Below are positions 45,881 to 55,040 of a stretch of DNA of 64,000 nucleotides, one piece after another (the first letter of the stretch is position 1; every line of letters begins with the position of its first letter). The notes beneath the pieces were generated by a model. The model made no database searches and was not told the DNA's origin. It worked only from the letters and a program-made list of their open reading frames with translations. Location of the stretch: contig NZ_JARXVF010000013.1 of assembly GCF_029892515.1 (NCBI RefSeq), positions 1 through 64,000 on the forward strand, read 5' to 3'. The position numbers and the translations under genes were made by a program. The stretch comes from Pseudaminobacter soli (ex Li et al. 2025). GTDB taxonomy: Bacteria > Pseudomonadota > Alphaproteobacteria > Rhizobiales > Rhizobiaceae.

Positions 45881-46591
45881 TCAATGCGCAGGCGGATCCT
45901 TGCAATAGACGGCCCGGTACCACAGCGTGGACAGCATCAATGCGAGATCTTCGGCATGCGAAGGATCTTCCTCGTTGAATAGGGACTCCTGATTGACGAT
46001 GATCGAATAAAGGTAGTGGAAGACCATGCTTTCCAGCGCATGCGCTACTGCAAGCGGCGAGCCCGGCATGTGTTCCTTGTAGTTGCCACGACGCTCGATC
46101 GAGCGGGCCAGATTCTCGATCCACTTCTGGTGCCTTGGTCGCCAAACTTCCCGGAATTCCGGCAACTGGCTTTGCAACTGAACGTGGCATCGCATGAGGC
46201 CGGGATTGGCGCGGTAGGCGTCGATGAACGAGCGATTGGTGTTCAGGATCGCCTCGAATTCAGTGGTGCCGCGGCCGACCTGCCTCGCCTGCTCGTACAG
46301 GAACTCGTCGAATTCCAGCACAACTTCGGTCGCGATCTCGTTCTTTTCGCGGTAGTAGACATAGAAGGTGCCCAGCGCGACTTCGGCATAGGTGCAGATG
46401 TCGGAGACTTTGATGTCCTGGTAGCCGATTTCCTCCAAAGCCCGCGCGGCTGCTATCTTCAGGCGATACTTGGTCCTGTCGCCTTTGGAAGCAAAAGACA
46501 GGGTTTCAAGGCCGCTCGCCAGATGGTCGGCGTATTTGACGCCGCGAACTGCCTGTACCGCAGAATCCTGTTCTTGCTTGGCCTGCACCAT
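45881..46591 (-). CDS. TetR-family regulator of the catabolic cluster
   Basis: 236 residues with the HTH at about 45-90 (AARALEEIGYQDIKVSDIC, GTFYVYYREKNEI). The remainder is the helical ligand-binding domain. An AGGAGG ribosome site sits before the ATG. It is divergent from the thiolase gene, with a 20-bp palindrome between. The same palindrome controls the two other units of the locus, so this gene is the natural candidate for their repressor, probably released by a CoA ester or substrate. Confidence 0.9.
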   Translation of the reverse strand: MVQAKQEQDSAVQAVRGVKYADHLASGLETLSFASKGDRTKYRLKIAAARALEEIGYQDIKVSDICTYAEVALGTFYVYYREKNEIATEVVLEFDEFLYEQARQVGRGTTEFEAILNTNRSFIDAYRANPGLMRCHVQLQSQLPEFREVWRPRHQKWIENLARSIERRGNYKEHMPGSPLAVAHALESMVFHYLYSIIVNQESLFNEEDPSHAEDLALMLSTLWYRAVYCKDPPAH

Positions 46592-46675
46592 GGGAAACCT
46601 CCTCGGGGCGATATTGCGCCCGGATCGCTGATATCAACCTGCTTGCCGATCGGTGCAAGCAGGGAGGCAATAAAA

Positions 46676-46695
46676 TGATATTGACTTCATATTCA
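46676..46695. promoter_or_regulatory. TetR operator copy 2
   Basis: TGATATTGACTTCATATTCA lies between the TetR gene (start 46591) and the thiolase gene (start 46872). It contains TTGACT, a possible -35 element, so binding would block the promoter. Confidence 0.82.
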
Positions 46696-46871
46696 TATTG
46701 TAATGATCTCTGATTCCGAAGCCTGATGCAAGCGATGATGCTGCCGTTCCCCCGTTTGAGGGGAGGTTTGCCTTGCGTCCGTGTTCAGGCGCCTATCTGG
46801 CAGGGAGGTTGGTAGCGCGACGCTCCGATCAGTCTCGTCAGATCGCAACTAACGGGTGACTGGACGCCTTC

Positions 46872-48032
46872 ATGACGCACGCCCTGACAACGTCACCCGT
46901 CTATATCGCCGGTGTCGCAGAGACGCCACTCGGCAAGGTCACCGACCAGAACGAGTTCTCGATGGTTGCCCTCGCGGCGAGGGAGGCGCTGGCGGAAGCG
47001 GGGCTTGGCTTTCGCGATGTCGACGCGCTCTTCACCAACTACATGGGCGAAGAGGGATCGGTGCAGCTCGGCGAATATCTTGGCCTGCGTCCACGATATG
47101 CAGAGTCGTCTGACATGGGCGGCGCTTCATTCGAGTTCTTTGTTCATCATGCGATGACCGCCATCGCCACCGGACGCTGCGAAGTCGCTCTGATCGGCTA
47201 CGCCTCGCGCCAGCGAAGCCGCCGCAATCGCAAGAAGGCCGCGTCGGCGCTCGATGGCTCGCTGGCGGCGCAGTTCGAGACGCCATTTGGCATCCATTTT
47301 CCCATCGGCCACTACGCGCTCAGTGCCGCCCGTTACATGCACCAGTACGGGGTAACGCTCGAGCATCTGGCTGAAGTCGCCGTGGCGGCGAGGCAATGGG
47401 CCGCGCTCAATCCGAAGGCCTGGGTGCGCGATCCGCTCTCCATCGACGACGTCATGTCTTCGCCAATGCTGTGCGATCCGCTGCGTAAGCTTGACTGCTG
47501 TCTCGTCACGGACGGTGGCGGCGCAATCGTCGTTACCACGAAGAGCAGGGCCCGCGACGCGGCCAAGCGACCCATTCGGGTGCTGGGGGTCGGCGAAAGC
47601 CATGTTCAATGGCACGTTTCGCAATGTCCGGACCTCACCGTGACACCCGGCATTTTCTCGGGTCGCGACGCGTTCGCAATGGCCGGCATAAAGCCGTCGG
47701 ACGTCGACGTGTTCGAGCCCTACGACAACTTCACCCATGCGGTGCTGCTCTACCTGGAAGATCTGGGCTTCTGCGGGAAGGGCGAGGCAGGGGCATTCGT
47801 TTCGGAAGGGAATCTCAGGCCGGGCGGTAGCCTGCCTTCCATGACGTCCGGTGGCGGCCTTTCCTACTGCCACCCGGGCGCGCTTGGTATCTTGTTGCTC
47901 GTCGAAGCGGTGCGCCAGTTGCGCGGTGAGGCGGGTGACCGGCAGGTACCGGACGCCGAGATCGCGGTGGCGCATGGCACCGGCGGCCTTGCTTTCTCGA
48001 CAGCTTCGACAGTGGTGCTCGCCCGTGACTGA
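46872..48032 (+). CDS. Thiolase-fold protein of the Ltp2/SCP-x type, probably an aldolase
   Basis: 386 residues. The thiolase fold is clear (VYIAGVAETPLGK, GGGLSYCHPGALG), but the usual nucleophilic Cys near residue 90 is absent: the region reads SSDMGGASFEFF. The segment VFEPYDNFTHAVLLYLEDLGFCGKGE resembles Ltp2-type proteins, which with a DUF35 partner cleave beta-hydroxyacyl-CoA by a retro-aldol reaction. A DUF35 gene overlaps its end by 8 bp. An aldolase role is therefore more likely than thiolysis. Confidence 0.82.
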   Translation: MTHALTTSPVYIAGVAETPLGKVTDQNEFSMVALAAREALAEAGLGFRDVDALFTNYMGEEGSVQLGEYLGLRPRYAESSDMGGASFEFFVHHAMTAIATGRCEVALIGYASRQRSRRNRKKAASALDGSLAAQFETPFGIHFPIGHYALSAARYMHQYGVTLEHLAEVAVAARQWAALNPKAWVRDPLSIDDVMSSPMLCDPLRKLDCCLVTDGGGAIVVTTKSRARDAAKRPIRVLGVGESHVQWHVSQCPDLTVTPGIFSGRDAFAMAGIKPSDVDVFEPYDNFTHAVLLYLEDLGFCGKGEAGAFVSEGNLRPGGSLPSMTSGGGLSYCHPGALGILLLVEAVRQLRGEAGDRQVPDAEIAVAHGTGGLAFSTASTVVLARD

Positions 48033-48429
48033 CAAGAAGTCCTTCTCCGACCTCGGTGCCGCCGATCCCACCACGGAGCCGTTCTGGCAAGCCTGCCTCG
48101 AGGGGCGGCTGATAGTCCAGCGCTGCGAGAGTTGTGGGGTCCATCAGTTCTATCCGCGGCCGTTCTGCCTCTCCTGCGAGAGCGGGGCGCTGGAATGGGT
48201 CGACGCCAGCGGCACTGGCACCATCTATTCCCTGACTACGGTTCGGATTCCGGTCTCCGAGGAATTGGTGCCACCTTATCTTCTCGCACTGGTCGATCTC
48301 GACGAGGGGCCGAGGCTGCTGACCAACATAGAAGCGGCCCAAGCTTGTATCGGCGACCGCGTCGCAGTCGCGTGGCGCGCCAGGGATGGCCTGCCGCCGC
48401 TGCCCGTTTTTAAACCTGCGGGGCGGTAA
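48025..48429 (+). CDS. DUF35 zinc-ribbon/OB-fold partner protein
   Basis: 134 residues from a GTG that overlaps the thiolase-fold gene. CESCGVHQFYPRPFCLSC is the four-Cys zinc ribbon, followed by an OB-fold (GTGTIYSLTTVRIPV, LALVDLDEGPRLLTNI). DUF35 proteins form complexes with thiolase-fold enzymes and are needed for their activity. The overlap implies stoichiometric expression. Confidence 0.9.
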   Translation: MTDKKSFSDLGAADPTTEPFWQACLEGRLIVQRCESCGVHQFYPRPFCLSCESGALEWVDASGTGTIYSLTTVRIPVSEELVPPYLLALVDLDEGPRLLTNIEAAQACIGDRVAVAWRARDGLPPLPVFKPAGR

Positions 48430-48432
48430 AAG

Positions 48433-49626
48433 ATGTCCATGGGGACAAAATCAACGGCCGATTGTGTCAGGATCATCGGTGACCTGATTGGGTTCCCGAC
48501 CGTTTCCAGCAGTTCCAATCGAGACCTGCTCGCTTACGTCCAGGCCTATCTGGCACGGTATGACGTTGCCAGCGACATTCTCTGGAATGAGGAGGGGACG
48601 AAGGGTAATCTTTGGGCAACGATCGGCCCTGCAGGCCTTCCGGGCGTCATCCTGTCTGGCCACAGCGATGTCGTTCCCGTGGAAGGCCAAGCCTGGACGG
48701 GTGATCCATTCCTAGTGCGCGAAATGGACGGGCTCCTTTATGGCCGCGGGGCCTGCGACATGAAGGGTTTTATCGGCGTCGTGCTCGCCGCAGTACCGAG
48801 CCTTGCAAAACGCCCCCTCAAGGCGCCGATCCACATTGCGATTTCCTATGACGAGGAGTTGGGCTGCACGGGTGTCAGAAGTCTCGTAGAGCGCGTCAAG
48901 GCTATGAAGATCAGGCCGGCGTTGTGCATCGTCGGCGAACCGACCAGCATGCAGGTCATCATCGGCCACAAGGGTGGCGGCATGTTCCGCGTCATCGTAA
49001 CCGGCAAGAGTGCCCATTCGAGCCTGGCTCCCTCGGCCGTCAACGCCATTGAATATGCTGCTGAACTGATCGGCTATATCAACAATCTGGCGCAAGCCCA
49101 TGCGCATTTCGGGCCGCACGACCTGGGCTATGACGTTGCCCACTCGACGCTTTCGGTGACCACCATTTCCGGTGGCACTGCGCTCAACATCATTCCGAAC
49201 CATTGCGAGTTCGGATTCGATATCCGCTCGCTGCCGGAAGTCGATGCGCGGGCGCTGATCGACCGGATACGTGCGCATGCCGAGTCGGTTATCCTGCCCC
49301 GCATGAAAGCGGTCGCACCCGAAGCTTCCATCGTGATCGAAGACGTGGTGCAGCTCATCGGCCTCGCGACAGAGGCCGAGCACCCGGCCGTGACCTTTGT
49401 GAAGCAGCTTGCCGGTCGCAACGACCACGCCAAAGTCGCCTACGGTACGGAAGCGGGCTTGTTCAGCATCGTCGCTGGAGTAGTCTCGGTCGTCTGTGGC
49501 CCCGGCTCGATAGAGCAGGCGCATAAGCCCGACGAATATATCGCGCTGTCCGAGGTCGAGCGCTGTCGGCTGTTCATCGACAGACTTGCCTCGCAATTGG
49601 AACTGGGCGGGCTACCGTGGCGATAA
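48433..49626 (+). CDS. M20-family amidohydrolase (ArgE-like)
   Basis: A 397-residue metallopeptidase-fold deacylase. The zinc and catalytic motifs are LSGHSDVVPVEG (His, Asp), YGRGACDMKGF (bridging Asp) and SYDEELGCTG (catalytic Glu pair), and a dimerisation domain with KGGGMFRVIVTGKSAHSS follows. The family removes N-acyl or N-carbamoyl groups from amino acids. In a cluster with hydantoinase-type genes it may open an N-acyl intermediate. It starts 3 bp after the DUF35 gene. Confidence 0.88.
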   Translation: MSMGTKSTADCVRIIGDLIGFPTVSSSSNRDLLAYVQAYLARYDVASDILWNEEGTKGNLWATIGPAGLPGVILSGHSDVVPVEGQAWTGDPFLVREMDGLLYGRGACDMKGFIGVVLAAVPSLAKRPLKAPIHIAISYDEELGCTGVRSLVERVKAMKIRPALCIVGEPTSMQVIIGHKGGGMFRVIVTGKSAHSSLAPSAVNAIEYAAELIGYINNLAQAHAHFGPHDLGYDVAHSTLSVTTISGGTALNIIPNHCEFGFDIRSLPEVDARALIDRIRAHAESVILPRMKAVAPEASIVIEDVVQLIGLATEAEHPAVTFVKQLAGRNDHAKVAYGTEAGLFSIVAGVVSVVCGPGSIEQAHKPDEYIALSEVERCRLFIDRLASQLELGGLPWR

Positions 49627-49659
49627 ATGCCTGCGGTCTCGCAGTTGAGGAGGGGTTAG

Positions 49660-50325
49660 ATGCCGACGGCAATCCATGCCACCAACCACGAACGCCTGGG
49701 CCCTGATATCCTCGCCGCGTGGGCGCGTATTCCTGTTACGATCGTCTCGGACATCACGAGCGGTCGCGTTATCGCCGATCCGAGGATCAGGCCGTTGCGA
49801 CCGCTTGCATCCGCAAATAGCATGGTCGGCCAGGCGGTGACGGTCTGGTGTGACCGTTCCGACTTCGGATCGATGTTGCATGCCATCGATCTTGCCGGTG
49901 AAGGCGAGATCTTGACCGTTGATGCGGGCGGCAATCTGCAAACGGCCTGCTGCGGCGAAATCCTCTGCGGCGTCGCGCGGCGCAGGAAGGTCGCCGGGCT
50001 CGTCGTCAACGGCGCCGTCCGCGACATCGACATGCTCGCCAGCTGGGACGATTTTCCGGTGTTTGCATTGGGAAACACGGCAAAGGGACCACTCTCCAAG
50101 GAATGCGGTTCGGTCAATGGTGAAATCGTCTTCGGCGGGGTTGCCGCGCGACCGGGCGACATCGTGCTCGGCGACAATGACGGCCTCGCGATCATACCTA
50201 TCTGCGATTCTGGGAGACTTCTTGCGCTCGCGCAGGAGCGGGCACGCATGGAAGAGCAGTGGACGACCCAACTCGCCGACGGTGGGTCGCTCGTCGACGT
50301 GTTTAGCGTTCCAGCCGCCATCTGA
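49660..50325 (+). CDS. RraA-like / HMG-aldolase-fold protein
   Basis: 221 residues with the RraA-like fold: ILTVDAGG, VVNGAVRDIDML (Arg-Asp pair for metal and oxaloacetate-type acids) and ARPGDIVLGDNDGLAIIP. Members include 4-hydroxy-4-methyl-2-oxoglutarate aldolases and oxaloacetate decarboxylases as well as the RNase E inhibitor RraA. In this catabolic context an aldolase or decarboxylase of a keto acid is more plausible than RNase control. Confidence 0.85.
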   Translation: MPTAIHATNHERLGPDILAAWARIPVTIVSDITSGRVIADPRIRPLRPLASANSMVGQAVTVWCDRSDFGSMLHAIDLAGEGEILTVDAGGNLQTACCGEILCGVARRRKVAGLVVNGAVRDIDMLASWDDFPVFALGNTAKGPLSKECGSVNGEIVFGGVAARPGDIVLGDNDGLAIIPICDSGRLLALAQERARMEEQWTTQLADGGSLVDVFSVPAAI

Positions 50326-50380
50326 TCGGCAGCCTTGACAACATCGCTGGGCCAACAAATCGACCAGCGTCGCGAAAAAC

Positions 50381-50400
50381 TGATATTGACTTCATATTCA
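50381..50400. promoter_or_regulatory. TetR operator copy 3
   Basis: TGATATTGACTTCATATTCA is identical to the copy at 46676. It lies 87 bp before the start of the hydantoinase B gene and should control the hyuB-liv-hyuA operon. Confidence 0.82.
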
Positions 50401-50487
50401 TTTTAAAGTCTTCTTTGATGTACCGCTACTGTGACTGGAATGGTCGGGCGGTCAGGAATGTATTCTCGATTCGGGAGGGGATGGAGG

Positions 50488-52290
50488 ATGGCGCGGTCGG
50501 GCAAAGCCAAGAAGGTTGCCACATTCGATCCCACACTGCTTGCGGTGTTATCCAGCCGTTTCGAATCCATCATCCGCGAGATGACGAACACGGTGATGAA
50601 GGCAAGCCGTTCGAGCGTCATCAAGAACGCGCGGGACATGTCTTGCGGCATCCTGACGTATGACCATCGCCTGATCTCGGTGGAAGAGGCGCTGCCGATC
50701 CATGTGAATGCGCTCGAACTCACCACCAAGCCGATCACGGAATTGTTCGACGACGTGAAGGAAGGCGACGCCTTCCTCAACAACAGTCCTTTCTATGGCG
50801 TCACCCATCATGCCGACCTCACGCTTTGCGTGCCGGTCTTCTTCGATGGAACGCCGCTGTTCTGGACGCTTTCGCGCTCGCACCATGCCGACATCGGCGC
50901 TCCGGAACCTTCAACGTATCTGCCCTTTGCCGCGACCATCTACCAGGAGGGCGTGCATTTTCCCTGCGTGCGCGTTCAGGAGAACTTCAGGGACAAGGAC
51001 GATCTGATCCGTATCGGGCTGCAGAAGATCCGGGTCAGCAACATCTGGTATGGCGACTATCGCGCACAGGTCGGTGCCTGCCGGACCGGCGAGCGGCGGC
51101 TCAAGGAACTGGTCGCACAATATGGCATCGATACGGTGCGTGACTTCATCGAAGCGTGGATGGAGTATGGCAAACGTCGGGCGATCGCCTCGATCCAGCA
51201 ACTGCCGGCCGGCACCTATGTCTATGAGGTTCGGCACGACCCGGTGACGGGCGTTGCCAACGAGGGCATTCCCATCAAGGCCAAGGTGACGGTCGACCCG
51301 GAGAAGGGCCTGATCACCGTCGACGTCCGCGACAACCCGGACTGCGTTCCGGGCGGCCTCAACCTTACCGAAGCCTGCGCCGTCGCCTCCTGCCGCATCG
51401 GGGTCTACTATAACCTCGACGCGGGCGTGCCGCACAACGAAGGCAGTTCGAGTCGTATCGTGCCGCTTCTGCGCGACGGCTGCGTTGTTGGCAGGCCGAG
51501 CCATCCCACCGGCACCTCCTGCGCGACCAGCAATGTCAACGAGCGCCTCGCCAACGCGGTTCAGTGTGCATTCTCACATATGGGAGAGCCCTATGGGATG
51601 GCCGAAGGCGGCGGCAACTTTTCGGCGGCCCTTGGGGTCGTCTCGGGCATCGACAAGCGGCGCAAGGAGCATGTCGAATACATCACCCAGTTGATGCTGG
51701 CGCTTTCGGGCGGCCCGGCCAACCACGGTCATGACGGCTGGCTTACCTACGAATGTTCGGTCGGCAACGGCATCATGGTCACGGATTCGGTCGAGGTGGA
51801 CGAAGCCACCTATCCCATCCTTATCGAGGAGCGGCGCGTCAGCGAAAACAGCATGGGCTTCGGCCGCTGGAATGGCGCGCCGGCTGTGCAGGGCTCCTAC
51901 CGGTCGCTGACCGGCGACATGATGCTCTATGTCTGCGGCGACGGCGGCGTCTTCCCGGCCAAGGGTGTGCTCGGCGGCATGGCCGGCGCGCATTGCGGAA
52001 CATGGCGACGCGACGTCGACGGACAGGTCGAGCGGGTGGCGGATTTCTACAGCGGTACCTTCGCCGATGGCGAGGCGGTTCATTATCGCTCCTGCGCCGG
52101 CGGCGGCTATGGCGATCCGCGGCTGCGCGACCCCGAACGGGTTGTCGAGGACGTCAATCGGAAATGGTTGAGCGTCGCTGTCGCTGCCGACGTTTTTGGC
52201 GTGGCGCTGACGCAGTGTGCGAACGGCATCGACTACGAGATCGACGAGGCCGCGACGGCCAAGCTGCGCGGCCGCGACGTGGCAGCCTGA
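50488..52290 (+). CDS. hyuB: Hydantoinase B / oxoprolinase family protein
   Basis: 600 residues from the ATG at 50488 (MARSGKAKKVATFDP), with GGGAGGGG upstream. A longer in-frame start at 50431 lies within the probable leader. Conserved HyuB features include HVNALELTTKP, NNSPFYGVTHHADLTL, PGGLNLTEACAVASCR and VHYRSCAGGGYGDP. HyuA-HyuB pairs are ATP-dependent amidases acting on hydantoins, 5-oxoproline or related lactams. They can also act as acetone- or acetophenone-carboxylase-like enzymes. HyuA lies at the other end of the operon. Confidence 0.88.
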   Translation: MARSGKAKKVATFDPTLLAVLSSRFESIIREMTNTVMKASRSSVIKNARDMSCGILTYDHRLISVEEALPIHVNALELTTKPITELFDDVKEGDAFLNNSPFYGVTHHADLTLCVPVFFDGTPLFWTLSRSHHADIGAPEPSTYLPFAATIYQEGVHFPCVRVQENFRDKDDLIRIGLQKIRVSNIWYGDYRAQVGACRTGERRLKELVAQYGIDTVRDFIEAWMEYGKRRAIASIQQLPAGTYVYEVRHDPVTGVANEGIPIKAKVTVDPEKGLITVDVRDNPDCVPGGLNLTEACAVASCRIGVYYNLDAGVPHNEGSSSRIVPLLRDGCVVGRPSHPTGTSCATSNVNERLANAVQCAFSHMGEPYGMAEGGGNFSAALGVVSGIDKRRKEHVEYITQLMLALSGGPANHGHDGWLTYECSVGNGIMVTDSVEVDEATYPILIEERRVSENSMGFGRWNGAPAVQGSYRSLTGDMMLYVCGDGGVFPAKGVLGGMAGAHCGTWRRDVDGQVERVADFYSGTFADGEAVHYRSCAGGGYGDPRLRDPERVVEDVNRKWLSVAVAADVFGVALTQCANGIDYEIDEAATAKLRGRDVAA

Positions 52291-52352
52291 TCGTAAAAAG
52301 AATGGTGGCGGCCCCGTGCCGACCGCCGCAAGAAACCACAGAGGGAAATCAA

Positions 52353-53528
52353 ATGAAGCACCATCTTCTGAGAACTGGCTTGGCGGGGCTCATGCTCGCT
52401 GCCGGCCTCTCCTCTGCGTGGGCAGAGGATCCGATCATCATCGGCGCCGCGATCGCCCAGAGCGGTGCGATCGCGCCTTACGACGAGGGTCCGGCCAAGG
52501 CGATGGAGATCGCAGTGGACGAGATCAATGCCAAGGGCGGCGTCCTCGGACGCCCACTCAAGATCATCTATTCGGACACCAAGTCCGATATTGCCTATGG
52601 CGCCACCGCCGCCCAGGATGTCATCGACAAGGGCGCCCAGATGGTGGTTGTCACCTGCGACTACGACTATGGCAGCGCCGCCGCGTCAGTGGCTGATGCC
52701 GCAGGCCTGATCACATTCTCGACTTGCGCCGGCGATCCCAAATTCGGTCCGTCGGGCATCGGCCCGAACGCTTTCACCATGGCTACCGGCGCGCCTGGCC
52801 AAGCCGTGGCGCTCGCCGAATGGGCGTATAACGTCAAGGGCTGGCGGTCCGCCTATGTGCTCCTCGACACCAGCATCGCCTTCGATGCCAGCTTCTCCGA
52901 CTTCTTCGAGCGCAGGTGGAAGGAACTTGCCGGCGCCGACGGCCTGATCGGCAAGGATACGTTCGGGGGTGAGGATCCGCAGATCGCCAGCCAGATCACG
53001 CGCGTCAAAGGCCTGCCAAAGGAGCCTGACTTTGTCGTGCTGTGCTCGTTCCCGCCCGGCGGCCCAAGCGCCATGCGCCAGTTGCGCGCGGCTGGCGTCA
53101 ACCAGCCGCTGCTGCTCTCCGAGTCATGGGATGGTGACTTCTGGCTGGAGGCGATACCCAATCTCACCGATGCCTATCTGGTGACCTACGGTTCGGTGTT
53201 CGGCAACGACCCCAGGCCGGAAGTGGCGGATTTCATGAAGAAGTTCACCGCCAAATTCGGTGCGCCCCCGGTCACTTCGCACGCCCTGACAGGCTATAGC
53301 GTGATCCAGGGTTGGACGAAGGCAGTCGAGAAGGCGGGAACAATCGACGCAGACAAGGTGCGGGAGGTGCTGGAAACCTTCGCCGACGAACCCTTGCTGG
53401 CCGGTCCGACGACCTTCACCAAGGATACGCACATCAACATGCAGCGCGACCTCATCCTTCTGGAAGTGAAGGATGGCAAGGCGGGCAATGTCGTGGACGT
53501 CATCAAGGCCCATCAGATGCCTAAGTAA
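52353..53528 (+). CDS. ABC transporter substrate-binding protein (Liv type)
   Basis: 391 residues from ATG at 52353 with GAGGGAAA as ribosome site. The signal peptide is MKHHLLRTGLAGLMLAAGLS with cleavage after AWA. It is a periplasmic type I binding protein (IIIGAAIAQSGAIAPYDEG, VDEINAKGGVLGRPL) of the branched-chain amino acid/amide class. The frame upstream of 52353 is open but antisense-like filler. It would deliver the substrate to LivHM. Ligand specificity cannot be told from sequence. Confidence 0.92.
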   Translation: MKHHLLRTGLAGLMLAAGLSSAWAEDPIIIGAAIAQSGAIAPYDEGPAKAMEIAVDEINAKGGVLGRPLKIIYSDTKSDIAYGATAAQDVIDKGAQMVVVTCDYDYGSAAASVADAAGLITFSTCAGDPKFGPSGIGPNAFTMATGAPGQAVALAEWAYNVKGWRSAYVLLDTSIAFDASFSDFFERRWKELAGADGLIGKDTFGGEDPQIASQITRVKGLPKEPDFVVLCSFPPGGPSAMRQLRAAGVNQPLLLSESWDGDFWLEAIPNLTDAYLVTYGSVFGNDPRPEVADFMKKFTAKFGAPPVTSHALTGYSVIQGWTKAVEKAGTIDADKVREVLETFADEPLLAGPTTFTKDTHINMQRDLILLEVKDGKAGNVVDVIKAHQMPK

Positions 53529-53553
53529 GACCACGACCAGGCTCGAGCAAAGC

Positions 53554-54321
53554 ATGATGAGCACGCATCCCGGCGAACAGCATCGACCTACCGTATCGTC
53601 CCTAGAAGTCGACAGCGTCGTCGTCGACTTCCAAGGACTTCGGGCTATCGAAGACGTCAGCCTCACGTTGAGGTCCGGCGAGATTCTGGGGCTGATCGGT
53701 CCCAATGGCGCCGGCAAGACGACGTTGATCAACGTGCTGACCGGATTCCAGCCGGTGATGAAGGGCAGCGTGCAAATGGGCGGCGTCGACATCAGCGACT
53801 GGAAACCGCACGAGCGCAGTCGGCGCGGGCTGGTACGGACCTTCCAGGGCGTGCTGCCCTTCGCCGGTCTCACCGCGCTCGAGAACGTCGAGGCCGGCGG
53901 CGTCGCCATCGGCTTGGGGCGGCGCGAGGCCCGCGCCGAGGCGGTCAGGATACTGACCGACATGGGGCTCTCGGCAAAGGCCGACCGGCAGGCCGGCACA
54001 CTGCCCTTCGGCGAGGTGCGCAGGATCGGCATCGCCCGCGCGATCGCCATGCGCCCGCGCTTCCTGCTCATGGACGAACCCGCGGCCGGGCTGAACGATG
54101 TCGAGTGCAGCGAGCTCCACAACATCATCAGGGGCATAGCGGCCCGGCTCAATTGCGGCATCCTTTTCATAGAGCACCGCATGTCGCTGGTGTTCAAGCT
54201 GTGCGACCGGGTCCAGGTATTGCAGCTCGGCCGCACGCTTGCCGTGGGCTCGACCACCCAAATCCGGAACGATCCAAATGTCCGCAAGGCCTATCTCGGC
54301 GAGGAGGCGGCGGCATGCTGA
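53554..54321 (+). CDS. livG: ABC transporter ATPase LivG-like
   Basis: 255 residues from ATG at 53554. Walker A is GPNGAGKTT, Walker B is FLLMDEPAAGLND and the H-loop is ILFIEHRM. The signature is unusual: LPFGEVRRIGIARA instead of LSxGQQRR, so the Ser of the C-loop is replaced by Pro-Phe. It overlaps livF by 7 bp. One of two ATPases of the importer. Confidence 0.9.
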   Translation: MMSTHPGEQHRPTVSSLEVDSVVVDFQGLRAIEDVSLTLRSGEILGLIGPNGAGKTTLINVLTGFQPVMKGSVQMGGVDISDWKPHERSRRGLVRTFQGVLPFAGLTALENVEAGGVAIGLGRREARAEAVRILTDMGLSAKADRQAGTLPFGEVRRIGIARAIAMRPRFLLMDEPAAGLNDVECSELHNIIRGIAARLNCGILFIEHRMSLVFKLCDRVQVLQLGRTLAVGSTTQIRNDPNVRKAYLGEEAAAC

Positions 54322-55040
54322 AGGTGACCGATCTCAGCGTTGCCTATGGCAGCATCACTGCGCTGCGGGGCATCTCCTTCGAAATCACCGAAGGCGAGGT
54401 CGTGGCGGTAATCGGCCCCAACGGCGCCGGCAAGTCTACTCTGCTCCTAAGTATCGCAGGGGTGCTCAAGCCGCGCTCCGGCCGTATAGAATTCGCGGGC
54501 AGGAATATTACCGGCAAGCAGGCCGAGGCATTGGTTTCCGAAGGCATTTCATTGGTTCCGGAAGGCCGGCACATCTTCGGCTCGCTGACCGTGGCCGAAA
54601 ACCTGGCGTTGGGTGCGACGGTGCGGCGGGACCGGCAGGCGATCGCGTCCGACATCGACCGGGTGCTCGCCATGTTCCCGGTGCTGAAGGACCGTTACCG
54701 CCAGCGCGCCAACAAGCTTTCCGGCGGCGAGCAGCAGATGCTGGCGCTCGGCCGAGCGATGCTGGCGCGCCCGCGTCTTCTGCTGCTGGACGAGCCGTCG
54801 CTGGGGCTGGCGCCGTTGATCGTCAATCAAGTCTATCAGTCCATTATGGACCTCAGGCAATCCGGCGTGACCGTGTTGGTGGTGGAGCAGAACGTAACGC
54901 GCGCCCTGGCCGTGGCCGACCGCACCTATGTGCTGAGCTTCGGGGCTATCGCCATGTCGGGCAGGTCCACCGAGCTTGCCGGCACGGCCGCCTTCGATAC
55001 TGCCTATTTCGGTGTTTCGCGCGAGGTCGAACAAGAATGA
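54315..55040 (+). CDS. livF: ABC transporter ATPase LivF-like
   Basis: 241 residues from ATG at 54315. Walker A is GPNGAGKST, the canonical signature is LSGGEQQMLALGRA, and Walker B is LLLLDEPSLGLAP. It overlaps livG by 7 bp and the permease gene by 4 bp. It supplies a standard C-loop to complement the altered one in LivG. Confidence 0.92.
   Translation: MLKVTDLSVAYGSITALRGISFEITEGEVVAVIGPNGAGKSTLLLSIAGVLKPRSGRIEFAGRNITGKQAEALVSEGISLVPEGRHIFGSLTVAENLALGATVRRDRQAIASDIDRVLAMFPVLKDRYRQRANKLSGGEQQMLALGRAMLARPRLLLLDEPSLGLAPLIVNQVYQSIMDLRQSGVTVLVVEQNVTRALAVADRTYVLSFGAIAMSGRSTELAGTAAFDTAYFGVSREVEQE

Noticed and set aside
46676-46705. Assigning exact -35 and -10 boxes to the TetR operator promoters
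   Set aside because: TTGACT is present in each copy, but no -10 box at 16-18 bp spacing is convincing at all three sites.
48712-49596. 294-codon minus-strand frame opposite the M20 gene
   Set aside because: The M20 catalytic motifs on the plus strand are complete. The minus frame has none.
51753-52352. Upstream extension of the binding-protein frame by 200 codons
   Set aside because: It overlaps hydantoinase B in another frame and is Arg-rich filler. The signal peptide starts at 52353.
53124-54287. 387-codon minus-strand frame over livG
   Set aside because: Antisense to two well-supported transporter genes, with no recognisable fold.
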